From Pseudomonas flavescens (lineage in GTDB: Bacteria > Pseudomonadota > Gammaproteobacteria > Pseudomonadales > Pseudomonadaceae), in contig NZ_JACBYV010000001.1 in NCBI RefSeq assembly GCF_013408425.1, positions 4,030,001-4,094,000 on the forward strand: 64,000 nt of DNA. Reading direction: 5' to 3'. The notes under the pieces were generated by a model. That model saw only the letters and a list, made by a program, of their open reading frames with translations. It ran no database searches and was not told the origin of the DNA. Numbering within the stretch: position 1 is the stretch's first letter; the number at the start of each line of letters is the position of its first letter. Position numbers and translations under genes: made by a program. Shown piece by piece: positions 17,805-26,350 of this stretch.

Positions 17805-19553
17805 CTAGCGCGCCAGCAATACCACCACCGTCAACGCCAGCGCCAAACAACTGACCTGCCAGAACAACAGCGGATTGCGCTCCAGCAACGGTACCCGGCC
17901 ACGGCGCAGCAACGCCTGACCGGGATGACGCAGCGCGTGGGCGAATTCGTCCGGGTCGGCATAGCGCTTCAGCGGGTCCGGGTGGCAGGCCTTGCGCAGC
18001 ACGTCGTCGAGCCACGAAGGCAGCTCGCGCCCTTGGCCGAGCGGTGCGTAACGCAACCGCGCCTGGGCTGTGCGGGTTCGCGCCCGTGCCATGCTGGCCC
18101 CGTAAGGCAGCCGAGCGGTGAGCATCTGGTAGGCGATCACCGCCAGGGAAAACACGTCCGAGCGTACCGTGCCGGGCTCGCCGAGCCAGTATTCAGGGGC
18201 GCTGTACTGCGCGGTGCCGAGTATCGGGTCGTCCGCCTGGCGGCTGGCGATCTCCTGCAGCCCTGCCACCCGGGTGGCGCCAAAATCGATGATCTTCACC
18301 GTACCGGTGGCCTCGATCATCAGGTTGGCGGGACGCAGGTCCTGATGCAGCATTTCCAGACGGTGGAAAGCACGCAGGCCGCGGGCGATCTGCTCGACGA
18401 TGCTACGCACGGTTTCCAGATCCGGGCTCGGGTGATCGATCATCCACTGCGCCAGGGTCCGGCCCTCGATGAACTCGCTGACGCCGTACAGGAAATTGCG
18501 CTTGCGGGTCGGTGCACAAGCCTTGAGCACGTGGGGGCTGTCGATGCGCCGGGCGATCCACTCCTCCATGAGAAAGCGCTCGAGGTAAGCGGCGTCGTGC
18601 TGCAGGTCCTGGGAGGGCGTCTTGATCACCACGGTGGCACCGCTGTCTTCATCGGTGGCCAGGTACACGTGGCTGCGGGCGCTGGCGTGCAGCGGGCGGA
18701 CGATGCGGTAACCGTCGAAGGGCATGCGCGCTTCCAGAATCGGCGGGCACGGCAGCTCGCCGAGCTTGTGCTGCAACTCATCGACCTCGGCACGCGGCAG
18801 GCTGTCGACGCGCACCAGTTGCAGGGTCAGGTTGTCGTCGCTGCCATTGGCCAGGGCCTGGTCGACGATATGCTGGGCGGCCCGTTGCAGGTCGTCAGCG
18901 GCGGCGGAGATGCACTCGATCATGAAGCGCGAATCGACGAACTCGTACACGCCGTCGGTGGCCAGCAGGAACAGGTCGCCGCTCTCCAGCGCCAGTGCCT
19001 GATAGTCGATCTCCAATTGCGGCTGGATGCCCAGGGCACGGCTCAGGTAGCTCTTGTCCTGGCCGACCCAGACGCGGTGATCGCGGGTAAGCGGCTCCAG
19101 GGAGCCGTCGCGCAGGCGGTAGATGCGGGTATCGCCGACATGGAACAGGTGCGCGGTGGTCGACTTCAGCACCAGAGCGCTGAAGGTGCACACGTAGCCG
19201 CGGTCCATGTCGTAGCGATGCTGGCCGCGCCGCGTCTGGGCGTGCAGCCAGGCGTTGGTGGCGCTGAGCACGCGAGTCACCGAGGTCTTCACGGACCAGG
19301 CTTCGCTGGTGCTGAAATAGTCGGAGAGGAACGCCGCCACCGCCGTTTCACTGGCAATGTGGCTGACGTCACTGCTGCTGATGCCGTCAGCCAGGGCGAT
19401 GGCGATGCCTTTGCTGCTCAGTTGCGGCTCATGGGGCACGCAGAGGCCATGGAAGTCCTGATTGCGTGCCTTGCGGCCCTTGTCCGAGCACTGACCGATG
19501 CTGACCTGCAGTTGGCTCTTCCTGCCCGTGCGCAGGTTTTCAGCAGCGGCCAT
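17805..19553 (-). CDS. Bifunctional PP2C phosphatase / Ser-Thr protein kinase
   Basis: A 582-residue protein. Residues 15-245 form a PP2C-type phosphatase with metal-binding motifs RNQDFHG, ALADGISSS, HVGDTRIYRL, LATDGVYEF and GSDDNL. Residues about 275-540 form a Hanks-type kinase with VVIKTP (ATP lysine), HQDLRPANLM (catalytic loop, Asp and Asn kept) and IIDFGATRV (DFG). The C-terminus (NPLLFWQVSCLALALTVVVLL) is a single membrane anchor. It is the last gene of the nirB operon, ten bases after the transporter gene. A similar two-domain protein accompanies nirBD in other pseudomonads, as far as I recall, so a role in controlling nitrite/nitrate uptake is likely but unproven. Confidence 0.9.
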   Translation of the reverse strand: MAAAENLRTGRKSQLQVSIGQCSDKGRKARNQDFHGLCVPHEPQLSSKGIAIALADGISSSDVSHIASETAVAAFLSDYFSTSEAWSVKTSVTRVLSATNAWLHAQTRRGQHRYDMDRGYVCTFSALVLKSTTAHLFHVGDTRIYRLRDGSLEPLTRDHRVWVGQDKSYLSRALGIQPQLEIDYQALALESGDLFLLATDGVYEFVDSRFMIECISAAADDLQRAAQHIVDQALANGSDDNLTLQLVRVDSLPRAEVDELQHKLGELPCPPILEARMPFDGYRIVRPLHASARSHVYLATDEDSGATVVIKTPSQDLQHDAAYLERFLMEEWIARRIDSPHVLKACAPTRKRNFLYGVSEFIEGRTLAQWMIDHPSPDLETVRSIVEQIARGLRAFHRLEMLHQDLRPANLMIEATGTVKIIDFGATRVAGLQEIASRQADDPILGTAQYSAPEYWLGEPGTVRSDVFSLAVIAYQMLTARLPYGASMARARTRTAQARLRYAPLGQGRELPSWLDDVLRKACHPDPLKRYADPDEFAHALRHPGQALLRRGRVPLLERNPLLFWQVSCLALALTVVVLLAR

Positions 19554-19562
19554 CGACGGTAC

Positions 19563-20375
19563 TCAGTTGTAGGAGCGCTTGGGTGCGGTCTTGACGTGCG
19601 TGGTGTAGAGGGTCAGACCGGTGAAGGCCAGGCCGCCAACCAGGTTGCCCAGTGCGGTGGGGATTTCGTTCCAGATCATGTAGTCCATCACCGAGAAATC
19701 GCCGCCCATGATCATCCCGAAGGGGAACAGAAACATGTTCACCACCGAGTGTTCGAAGCCCATGTAGAAGAACAGCATGACCGGCATCCACATGGCGATG
19801 GTCTTGCCGCTGACGGTGGTGGAGATCATCGCGCCGACCACGCCCATGGACACCATCCAGTTGCACAGCATGCCGCGCAGGAAAATGGTCAGCCAGCCGG
19901 CCGTGCCGAACTCGGCGTAGCCCAGAGTGCGTGACTCGCCGATGTGCGAAATCTTCTCGCCGATCTCACCCGCGCTGGTCGAGAAGCCATAGGTGAAGAC
20001 GAAAGCCATCATCACGGCGACCGTCAGTGCTCCGGCGAAGTTGCCGATGAACACCAGCCCCCAGTTGCGCAGCACGCCACCGACGGTGACCCCCGGGCGC
20101 TTGTCGAGCAGCGCCAGCGGAGCGAGGACGAATACCCCGGTGAGCAGGTCGAAGCCCATCAGGTACAGCATGATGAAACCGACCGGGAAGAACGCTGCGC
20201 CAAGCAGCGGCGAACCAGTCTGGACAGTGATGGTGATGGCGAACACCGCCGCCAGGGCCAGAATCGCACCGGCCATGAAGGCGCGGATCAGGGTATCGCG
20301 GGTCGACATGAAGATCTTCGACTCGCCGGCATCCACCATCTTTGTGACGAATTCGGCAGGAACCAGGTAGGACAT
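19563..20375 (-). CDS. Formate/nitrite transporter (FNT) family channel, probable nitrite uptake
   Basis: A 270-residue protein with the six-helix FNT fold. Family signatures are FFPVGFIMLYLMGFDLLTG in the N-terminal half, FLRGMLCNWMV, and FFYMGFEHSVVNMFLFPFGM, where the conserved channel histidine is the H of FEHSVVNM. FNT proteins pass small monovalent anions such as nitrite, formate or hydrosulfide. Its place between nirD and the kinase/phosphatase in the nitrite reductase operon makes nitrite the likely cargo. No NasA-type nitrate transporter or nitrate reductase gene is in the window. Confidence 0.88.
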   Translation of the reverse strand: MSYLVPAEFVTKMVDAGESKIFMSTRDTLIRAFMAGAILALAAVFAITITVQTGSPLLGAAFFPVGFIMLYLMGFDLLTGVFVLAPLALLDKRPGVTVGGVLRNWGLVFIGNFAGALTVAVMMAFVFTYGFSTSAGEIGEKISHIGESRTLGYAEFGTAGWLTIFLRGMLCNWMVSMGVVGAMISTTVSGKTIAMWMPVMLFFYMGFEHSVVNMFLFPFGMIMGGDFSVMDYMIWNEIPTALGNLVGGLAFTGLTLYTTHVKTAPKRSYN

Positions 20376-20475
20376 GGAGATGCTCTCTTTTCAGGTATGC
20401 AAACGGGAGGGAGCGAATGGGCCGGGGCGCCTGCTTGGCGTTCTTCTCCGGCCTTCGCGGTAAGTCGTCGAGCGT

Positions 20476-20856
20476 TCAGCCTGTCAGGCCGATTTCCACG
20501 GTGTCGCCATTGAGCCGCACCGGCCATACGCGCAGGCGCTGCTCCGGGTACTCGAGGCAGGTGCCGTCGACCAGGCGGAAATGCTGTTTGTAGAGCGGCG
20601 AAGCGATCACCAGGTCACCCTTGATCTGGCCGATCAGGCCGCGACCGATGACGTTGGCGCCGGATTTCGGATCGCGGTTTTCCACCGCGAACAGTTGCTC
20701 GCCGGCCTCGCTGTGGGGCAGATGGAACAGGGCGATCTGGTCACCCTCGAGCCAGGCCACCACACCGGAGTTGGCGACCAGATCCTGGCTGCTGCACAGC
20801 GGTTGCCATTCGGTGGCGGGAAGCGATTGGGCGCGCACGGCATTGGACTGGCTCAT
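20476..20856 (-). CDS. nirD: Assimilatory nitrite reductase small subunit NirD
   Basis: A 126-residue Rieske-fold protein starting at the ATG at 20856, with GAGGAGGT six bases upstream. The ATG shares its A with the last base of the nirB TGA, so the two are coupled. The sequence (LCSSQDLVANSGVVAWLEG, FAVENRDPKSGANVIGRGLIGQ, VIASPLYKQHFRLVDGTC) is typical of NirD, which keeps the Rieske fold but lacks the Cys/His iron ligands. It forms the NADH-dependent enzyme with NirB. Confidence 0.92.
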   Translation of the reverse strand: MSQSNAVRAQSLPATEWQPLCSSQDLVANSGVVAWLEGDQIALFHLPHSEAGEQLFAVENRDPKSGANVIGRGLIGQIKGDLVIASPLYKQHFRLVDGTCLEYPEQRLRVWPVRLNGDTVEIGLTG

Positions 20857-23414
20857 CAGAGCACCTCCTCGGTAACGGGAATCAGATGTAACTCGCTGGC
20901 GGTCATGGGTCGGCGCTGGCCACGCTCCTTGACGAAGTGAATGTCCGGATCGCCGCGCTTGTCGTTGACGAAGGTGCGGAAGCGCTTGAGCTTCTCCGGG
21001 TCCTTGAGGGCACCGGCCCATTCGCATTCATAACGGTCGACCACCAGCTGCATCTGCGCTTCCAGCTCGGCGCCAAGGCCCAGGCTGTCGTCGAGAATCA
21101 CCGCCTTGAGGTAATCCAGGCCGCCTTCCAGCGATTCGCGCCATACCGAGGTGCGCTGCAGCTTGTCGGCAGTGCGCACGTAGAACATCAGCACGCGGTC
21201 GATGGTGCGGATCAGCGCTTCGTCATCCAGGTCGGTGGCGAACAGCTCGGCGTGCCGCGGGCGCATGCCGCCGTTGCCGCACACGTAGAGGTTCCAGCCC
21301 TTGTCGGTGGCGATCACGCCGATGTCCTTGCTCTGCGCTTCGGCGCACTCACGGGTGCAGCCGCTGACCGCGAACTTGATCTTGTGCGGCGAGCGCAGGC
21401 CCTTGTAGCGATCCTCCAGGCGCAGCGCCATGCCGACGCTGTCCTGCACGCCATAGCGGCACCAGGTGCTGCCCACGCAGGACTTCACGGTACGCAGCGA
21501 CTTGCCGTAGGCATGCCCGGTCTCGAAGCCGGCGGCGATCAGCTCGCTCCAGATTTCCGGCAGCTCGTGCAGTTGAGCGCCGAACAGGTCGATGCGCTGC
21601 CCGCCGGTGATCTTGGTGTAGAGGTCGTATTTCTTCGCCACGGCGCCGATGGCGATCAACCCGTCCGGGGTGATCTCGCCACCGGGAATACGCGGCACCA
21701 CCGAGTAGGTGCCGTTCTTCTGCATGTTGGCCATGAAGGTGTCGTTGGTGTCCTGCAGCGGGATCATCAGCGGGTCGGTGATCGGCTGGTTCCAGCAGGA
21801 CGCGAGAATCGAGCCGACCGCTGGCTTGCAGATATCGCAGCCGGTGTGGCCGCGGCCATGCTTGGCCAGCAGTTCTTCGAAACTGAGCACGCCTTCCACC
21901 CGGACGATGGCGTACAGCTCCTGGCGGGTATGGGCGAAGTGTTCGCAGAGGCTCTTGTCCACCGCCACGCCGCGGGCGCTCAGCTCATGCTCGAAGACCT
22001 GTTTGAGCAAGGCGCTGCAACCACCGCAACCGCTGCCGGCCTTGGTGATGGCCTTCAGCTCGCCGAGGTCGGTGATGCCGGCGTCGACCTGGCAGCACAC
22101 CGCGCCCTTGCTGACGTTGTGGCAGGAGCAAATGGTCGCGGTATCCGGCAACGCATCGGCGCCCAGGGTCGGCGCGCCTTCGGACAGCGGCAGAATCAGG
22201 CTGGACGGATCGGCCGGCAGCTTGATGCCGTTCTGGGCGTACTGCAGCAGGGTGTCGTAGTAGCTGTTGTCGCCGACCAGCACGGCGCCGATGACGTGCT
22301 GACCATCCGGCGAGACCACCAGACGGCGGTAGCTGGCATTGGCTTCGTCGATGTAGCGGTAGCTCTTAGCCCCCGGCGTGGCGGCGTGAGCATCGCCGAT
22401 GGAGCCGACGTCGACGCCAAGCAGCTTGAGCTTGGTCGACATGTCGGCGCCGGTGAATAGTTCGTGGGGCGCGCCAGCCAGCTGTGCGGCGACATTGCGG
22501 GCCATCGAATAGCCCGGCGCGACCAGGCCGAAGACCAGGCCATTCCAGGACGCGCATTCGCCGATGGCAAAGATCGCCGGGTCGCTGGTGCGACAGTCGT
22601 TGTCGACCACCACGCCCCCGCGGGTCGCGATGTCGAGCCCGGCGGCACGGCCCAGGGCGTCCTGCGGACGAATACCGGCGGAAAACACGATCAGGTCGGT
22701 CTCAAGGAATTCGCCATCATTGAACTTCATGCGGTAGGCGTATTCCTCACCGATGACGATCTCCTGGGTGGCGCGCGATAGATGCACACCCACACCCAGG
22801 GCCTCGATGCGCGCCCGCAATGCGTCGCCACCGTCGTTATCCAGCTGCACCGGCATCAGGCGTGGCGCGAACTCCACCACATGAGCTTCCAGGCCAAGGG
22901 ACTTGAGGGCATTGGCCGCCTCGAGACCGAGCAGACCGCCGCCCACCACCACGCCACGGCGGGCGCTGGCCGCGGCAGCGCGGATGCCGTCGAGGTCGTC
23001 CAGGGTGCGGTAGACCAGGCGCGAATTGCCCTCGGCGCCCGGAATCGGCGGCACGAACGGATAGGAACCGGTGGCCAGCACCAGCCGGTCGTAGCCGCGA
23101 CGGCCGTTGGTGGTGACGACTTCGCGGTTCTCGCGGTCGATCTCCAGCACCTGCTCGCCGAGGTGCAGATGCACGCCGTTGCGGGCGTACAGATCAGGCT
23201 CGCCCAGGGCCAGGGCTTCGGCATCCTTGCCGGAGAAATACTCGGACAGGTGCACACGGTCGTAGGCGCGCTGGCGCTCTTCGCCATACACGTGCACCTG
23301 ATAGCGATGCAGGGCGCCGCTGGCGATCAGCTGCTCCACGCAGTGGTGGCCGACCATGCCGTTGCCGATGACGATCAGGTTCTCGCGCTTGATCGATGTG
23401 ACGATGGAATTCAT
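20856..23414 (-). CDS. nirB: NADH-dependent assimilatory nitrite reductase large subunit NirB
   Basis: An 852-residue cytoplasmic enzyme reducing nitrite to ammonium. Residues 10-320 form the FAD/NADH module (VIGNGMVGHHCVEQL, VVVGGGLLGLEAANAL). A BFD-like [2Fe-2S] segment follows near residues 420-480 (CSCHNVSKGAVCC, SGCGGC). The C-terminal sirohaem/[4Fe-4S] module has CVGSTWC (C-x5-C) and SGCTREC (C-x3-C). It is the first gene of a four-gene operon with nirD, an FNT transporter and a PP2C/kinase. Upstream lie a sigma-54-like promoter and a leader terminator, pointing to nitrogen control by NtrC and by antitermination. Confidence 0.96.
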   Translation of the reverse strand: MNSIVTSIKRENLIVIGNGMVGHHCVEQLIASGALHRYQVHVYGEERQRAYDRVHLSEYFSGKDAEALALGEPDLYARNGVHLHLGEQVLEIDRENREVVTTNGRRGYDRLVLATGSYPFVPPIPGAEGNSRLVYRTLDDLDGIRAAAASARRGVVVGGGLLGLEAANALKSLGLEAHVVEFAPRLMPVQLDNDGGDALRARIEALGVGVHLSRATQEIVIGEEYAYRMKFNDGEFLETDLIVFSAGIRPQDALGRAAGLDIATRGGVVVDNDCRTSDPAIFAIGECASWNGLVFGLVAPGYSMARNVAAQLAGAPHELFTGADMSTKLKLLGVDVGSIGDAHAATPGAKSYRYIDEANASYRRLVVSPDGQHVIGAVLVGDNSYYDTLLQYAQNGIKLPADPSSLILPLSEGAPTLGADALPDTATICSCHNVSKGAVCCQVDAGITDLGELKAITKAGSGCGGCSALLKQVFEHELSARGVAVDKSLCEHFAHTRQELYAIVRVEGVLSFEELLAKHGRGHTGCDICKPAVGSILASCWNQPITDPLMIPLQDTNDTFMANMQKNGTYSVVPRIPGGEITPDGLIAIGAVAKKYDLYTKITGGQRIDLFGAQLHELPEIWSELIAAGFETGHAYGKSLRTVKSCVGSTWCRYGVQDSVGMALRLEDRYKGLRSPHKIKFAVSGCTRECAEAQSKDIGVIATDKGWNLYVCGNGGMRPRHAELFATDLDDEALIRTIDRVLMFYVRTADKLQRTSVWRESLEGGLDYLKAVILDDSLGLGAELEAQMQLVVDRYECEWAGALKDPEKLKRFRTFVNDKRGDPDIHFVKERGQRRPMTASELHLIPVTEEVL

Positions 23415-23458
23415 AGCCTGCCCTCTGTCTGCTGCGGTATCACGGTTTTCTGCAACGC

Positions 23459-23501
23459 AAAAAAAAGACGCCTGGAGCTGTTGTCAGCTTCAGGCGTCTT
23501 T
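23459..23501 (-). terminator. Intrinsic terminator inside the nirB leader (candidate antitermination site)
   Basis: On the minus strand AAAGACGCCTGAAGCTG, loop ACAA and CAGCTCCAGGCGTCTTT make a 17-bp stem with one mismatch, followed by eight U in total. It lies between the sigma-54-like promoter and nirB, ending about 45 bases before the start codon. A strong terminator in that place implies conditional read-through. NasT-type ANTAR proteins are known to do this on nitrate/nitrite assimilation leaders. I could not identify the paired hexaloop hairpins that ANTAR proteins bind. Confidence 0.8.
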
Positions 23502-23582
23502 GCCTTGGATTCAGTTATGTGGGGTGAGTATCAGGTCATGGCCTGTTCACCGGCCCCATCGATGATGGGTGCACAGGTTTGA

Positions 23583-23600
23583 TAGCAGGTTGCATGCCAA
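23583..23600 (-). promoter_or_regulatory. Sigma-54 (-24/-12) promoter of nirB
   Basis: Minus-strand TTGGCATGCAACCTGCTA matches the consensus TGGCAC-N5-TTGCW with exactly ten bases between GG and GC. Transcription would start near 23573, giving a leader of about 160 bases that contains the terminator at 23464-23501. Sigma-54 with NtrC is the expected control of nitrite assimilation. Confidence 0.65.
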
Positions 23601-23780
23601 GGCCTTGAAAAAGCCGGGAAGGCCCATGGCAAAGGGCTTGGCAGGCTCCTGCAGATCGGCGCGACTGGCGCAGGATACGAACCAAGATGAAGCAGGCGAT
23701 CCTGAAACTCACCATTTCGGGGCAGCCCAAGCGGATTCGTGGGCGCAGGTCGGGTAAGCGCTACCTGCCGGCGCAGTGCC

Positions 23781-25230
23781 TGTAGGAACGCGCCATGCGC
23801 GCGAAATCGCGGGCATGGCCCGCTCCCACAGTTGATCGCGGAACCGCCGTTCTCTGCGATTCGTCAGATCGGTCAGCGGGCGCAGGGTCGATGTTCACTC
23901 ATCCCGCGAGCTGCCCTTCAGCGCAGTACCTGTGGGAGCGCGCCATGCGCGCGAAATCGCGGGCACGGCCCGCTCCCACAGTGGATCGCAGAACCGCCGT
24001 TCCCTGCGGTTCTCCAGACAGGTCAGCGGGCGCAGGGTCGATGTTCATCCATCAGGCGGATCGCCCTTCAGCGCACCAACTTGTGGGAGCGCGCCATGCG
24101 CGCGAAATCGCGGGCGCGGCCCGCTACCACAGTGGATCGCGGAACCGCCGTTCCCTGCGATTCTTCAGGCAGGTTCGCGGGCGCAGGATGGATGTTCACC
24201 CATCCTGCGAGCTGCCCTTCAGCGCAGTACCTGTGGGAGCGCGCCATGCGCGCGAAATCGCGGGCACGGCCCGCTCCCACAGTGGATCGCGGAACCGCCG
24301 TTCCCTGCGATTCTTCAGCCAGATTCGCGGACGCATGATGGATGTTCACTCATCCTGCGAGCCACCCTTCGGCGCAGTACCTGTGGGAGCGCGCCATGCG
24401 CGCGAAATCGCGGGCATGGCCCGCTCCCACAGTTGATCGCGGAACCGCCGTTCCCTGCGATTCTTCAGGCAGGTTCGCGGGCGCAGGATGGATGTTCACC
24501 CATCCTGCGAGCTGCCCTTCGGCGCAGTACCTGTGGGAGCGCGCCATGCGCGCGAAATCGCGGGCGCGGCCCGCTCCCACAGTGGATCGCGGAACCGCCG
24601 TTACCTGCGATTCTTCAGGCAGGTTCGCAGGCGCATGATGGATGTTCACTCATCCTGCGAGCTGCCCTTCGGCGCAGTACCTTGTGGGAGCGCGCCATGC
24701 GCGCGAAATCGCGGGCGCGGCCCGCGCCCGCGGTGGATCGCGGAACCGCCGTTACCTGCGATTCTTCAGGCAGGTTCGCAGGCGCATGATGGATGTTCAG
24801 CCATCCTGCGAGCTGCCCTTCAGCGCACTACCTTGTGGGAGCGCGCCATGCGCGCGAAATCGCGGGCATGGCCCGCTCCCACAGTGGATTGCAAAACGGT
24901 CGTTCCCTGCGATTCTTCAGATAGGTCAGCGGGCGCAGGGTCGATGTTGATCCATCAGGCGGACCGCCCTTCAGCGCACCAACTTGTGGGAGCGCGCCAT
25001 GCGCGCGAAATCGCGGGCATGGCCCGCTCCCACAGTGGACTGCAGAACGGCCGTTTCCTGCGACTCTTCAGCCAGATTCGCGGACGCATGATGGATGTTC
25101 ACCCATCCTGCGAGCTGCCCTTCGGCGCACTACCTTGTGGGAGCGCGCCATGCGCGCGAAGGCGCACCAACTTGTGGGAGCGCGCCATGCGCGCGAAATC
25201 GCGGGCACGGCCCGCGCCCGCGGTGGATCG
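23781..25230. repeat. Second REP array, unit 150-151 bp, ten copies plus a partial
   Basis: Copies start at 23781, 23931, 24082, 24232, 24382, 24532, 24683, 24834, 24985 and 25136; a truncated extra start lies at 25172. Each has TGTGGGAGCGCGCCATGCGC, then CGAAATCGCGGGC, then the inverse GGCCCGCTCCCACAG, followed by a conserved spacer with a GGATGG...CCATCC inverted pair. It is a different palindrome family from the 179-bp array at 438-2840. The copies at 24683 and 25172 have a decayed right half. It lies between the RIO kinase gene and the nirB promoter. Long ORFs through it are artefacts. Confidence 0.93.
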
Positions 25231-25290
25231 CAGCCGTACAGGGTGGGCCGGGCGGCGATCCGCTTCAGCCCACCACTGCATCAAGCTCAA

Positions 25291-26178
25291 TCACCGCTCC
25301 CAGGGCGGAGGCGGCTCCTGGTCCTTGGGCTCGTCCTCGGCGTTGAGCGCGGCCTGACGGCGTGCCTCATCGGCCAGGGCGGCCTTGATTTCACGCAACA
25401 CGGCGTCGACGTCGGCCTCGTCCTCGGGGTCATCGAACTCCCCGGTCAGCACGCTATCCGGCGTCAGCTTGCCGTCTTCGTAGAGCGCCCACATTTCCTT
25501 GGCGTACTTGGTGAACTTGAGCTCCGGTGCGAACTGGCCGAAATAGGCGGCCATGTTGCCGACGTCACGCTCGAGCATCTTGAAGGCGTGGTTGTTGCCG
25601 GCCGCATCCACCGCCTGGGGCAGGTCGATGATCACCGGGCCTTCCGGGCCAAGCAGCACGTTGAATTCGGACAAGTCGCCATGCACCAAGCCGGCGCAGA
25701 GCATCTTGACGATTTCTTCGATCATGAAAGCGTGGAATTCGCGGGCGTCTTCGGGGTGCAGGTCGACGTCGTTGAGGCGCGGCGCTACGCCACCCTCGCC
25801 GTCCCCGACCAGTTCCATGAGCAGCACACCCTCGAGAAAGTCATAGGGTTTCGGCACCCGGACCCCGGCGCTGGCCAGACGAAACAGGGCTGCCACCTCG
25901 GCGTTCTGCCAGGCGTCTTCCTGCCCCTTGCGACCATACTTGGAGCCCTTGGCCATAGCCCGCGCGTCACGGCTGTTGCGTACCTTGCGACCTTCCTGAT
26001 ACTCGGCGGCCTGGCGGAAACCCCGCTTGTTGGCTTCCTTGTAGACCTTGGCGCAACGCAACTCGGTACCGCAACGCACAACATAGACCGCTGCTTCCTT
26101 GCCGCTCATCAAAGGGCGAATCACCTCGTCCACCAGGCCGTCTTCGACCAGGGGCTCAATGCGTTTTGGCGTCTTCAT
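25291..26178 (-). CDS. RIO1-family atypical protein kinase
   Basis: A 295-residue soluble protein with the RIO kinase core. SGKEAAVYVVRCG is the nucleotide loop, AKVYKE carries the ATP lysine, VHGDLSEFNVLL is the catalytic loop with Asp and Asn, and IIDLPQAVD is the metal-binding loop that replaces DFG in RIO kinases. The tail after residue 250 is acidic and disordered, ending in a PPPPWER motif. In eukaryotes and archaea RIO kinases act in ribosome maturation; the bacterial role is uncertain. It is monocistronic and divergent from ada. Confidence 0.88.
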   Translation of the reverse strand: MKTPKRIEPLVEDGLVDEVIRPLMSGKEAAVYVVRCGTELRCAKVYKEANKRGFRQAAEYQEGRKVRNSRDARAMAKGSKYGRKGQEDAWQNAEVAALFRLASAGVRVPKPYDFLEGVLLMELVGDGEGGVAPRLNDVDLHPEDAREFHAFMIEEIVKMLCAGLVHGDLSEFNVLLGPEGPVIIDLPQAVDAAGNNHAFKMLERDVGNMAAYFGQFAPELKFTKYAKEMWALYEDGKLTPDSVLTGEFDDPEDEADVDAVLREIKAALADEARRQAALNAEDEPKDQEPPPPWER

Positions 26179-26350
26179 CAGCTTTTATTAGGGTCCTCAA
26201 TGGGCTATGCGGCCCTTTTATACGGCAATCCTCGGGCAGCGCACAGTCTCTATGGAAAATGTGCCGACTCATACACTTTGAAAGCGTGATTGGCACTGGC
26301 GCGTAATCTGGTCGATACCGACAATCCAGTGTCTGTTACAGGAGATGAAC

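Noticed and set aside
17685..19934. 749-codon plus-strand ORF opposite the PP2C/kinase gene
   Set aside because: It runs across two genes and their gap on the other strand and shows no domain; codon-bias shadow.
23739..25357. ORFs of 199-289 codons through the second repeat array
   Set aside because: The translations are periodic (ARHAREIAG-like) and exist only because units of 150-151 bases with high GC lack stops. Both strands and several frames are open.
25750..26344. Ada-box type operator upstream of ada
   Set aside because: I looked for an A-box/B-box pair before 26351 and saw none clear enough to report.
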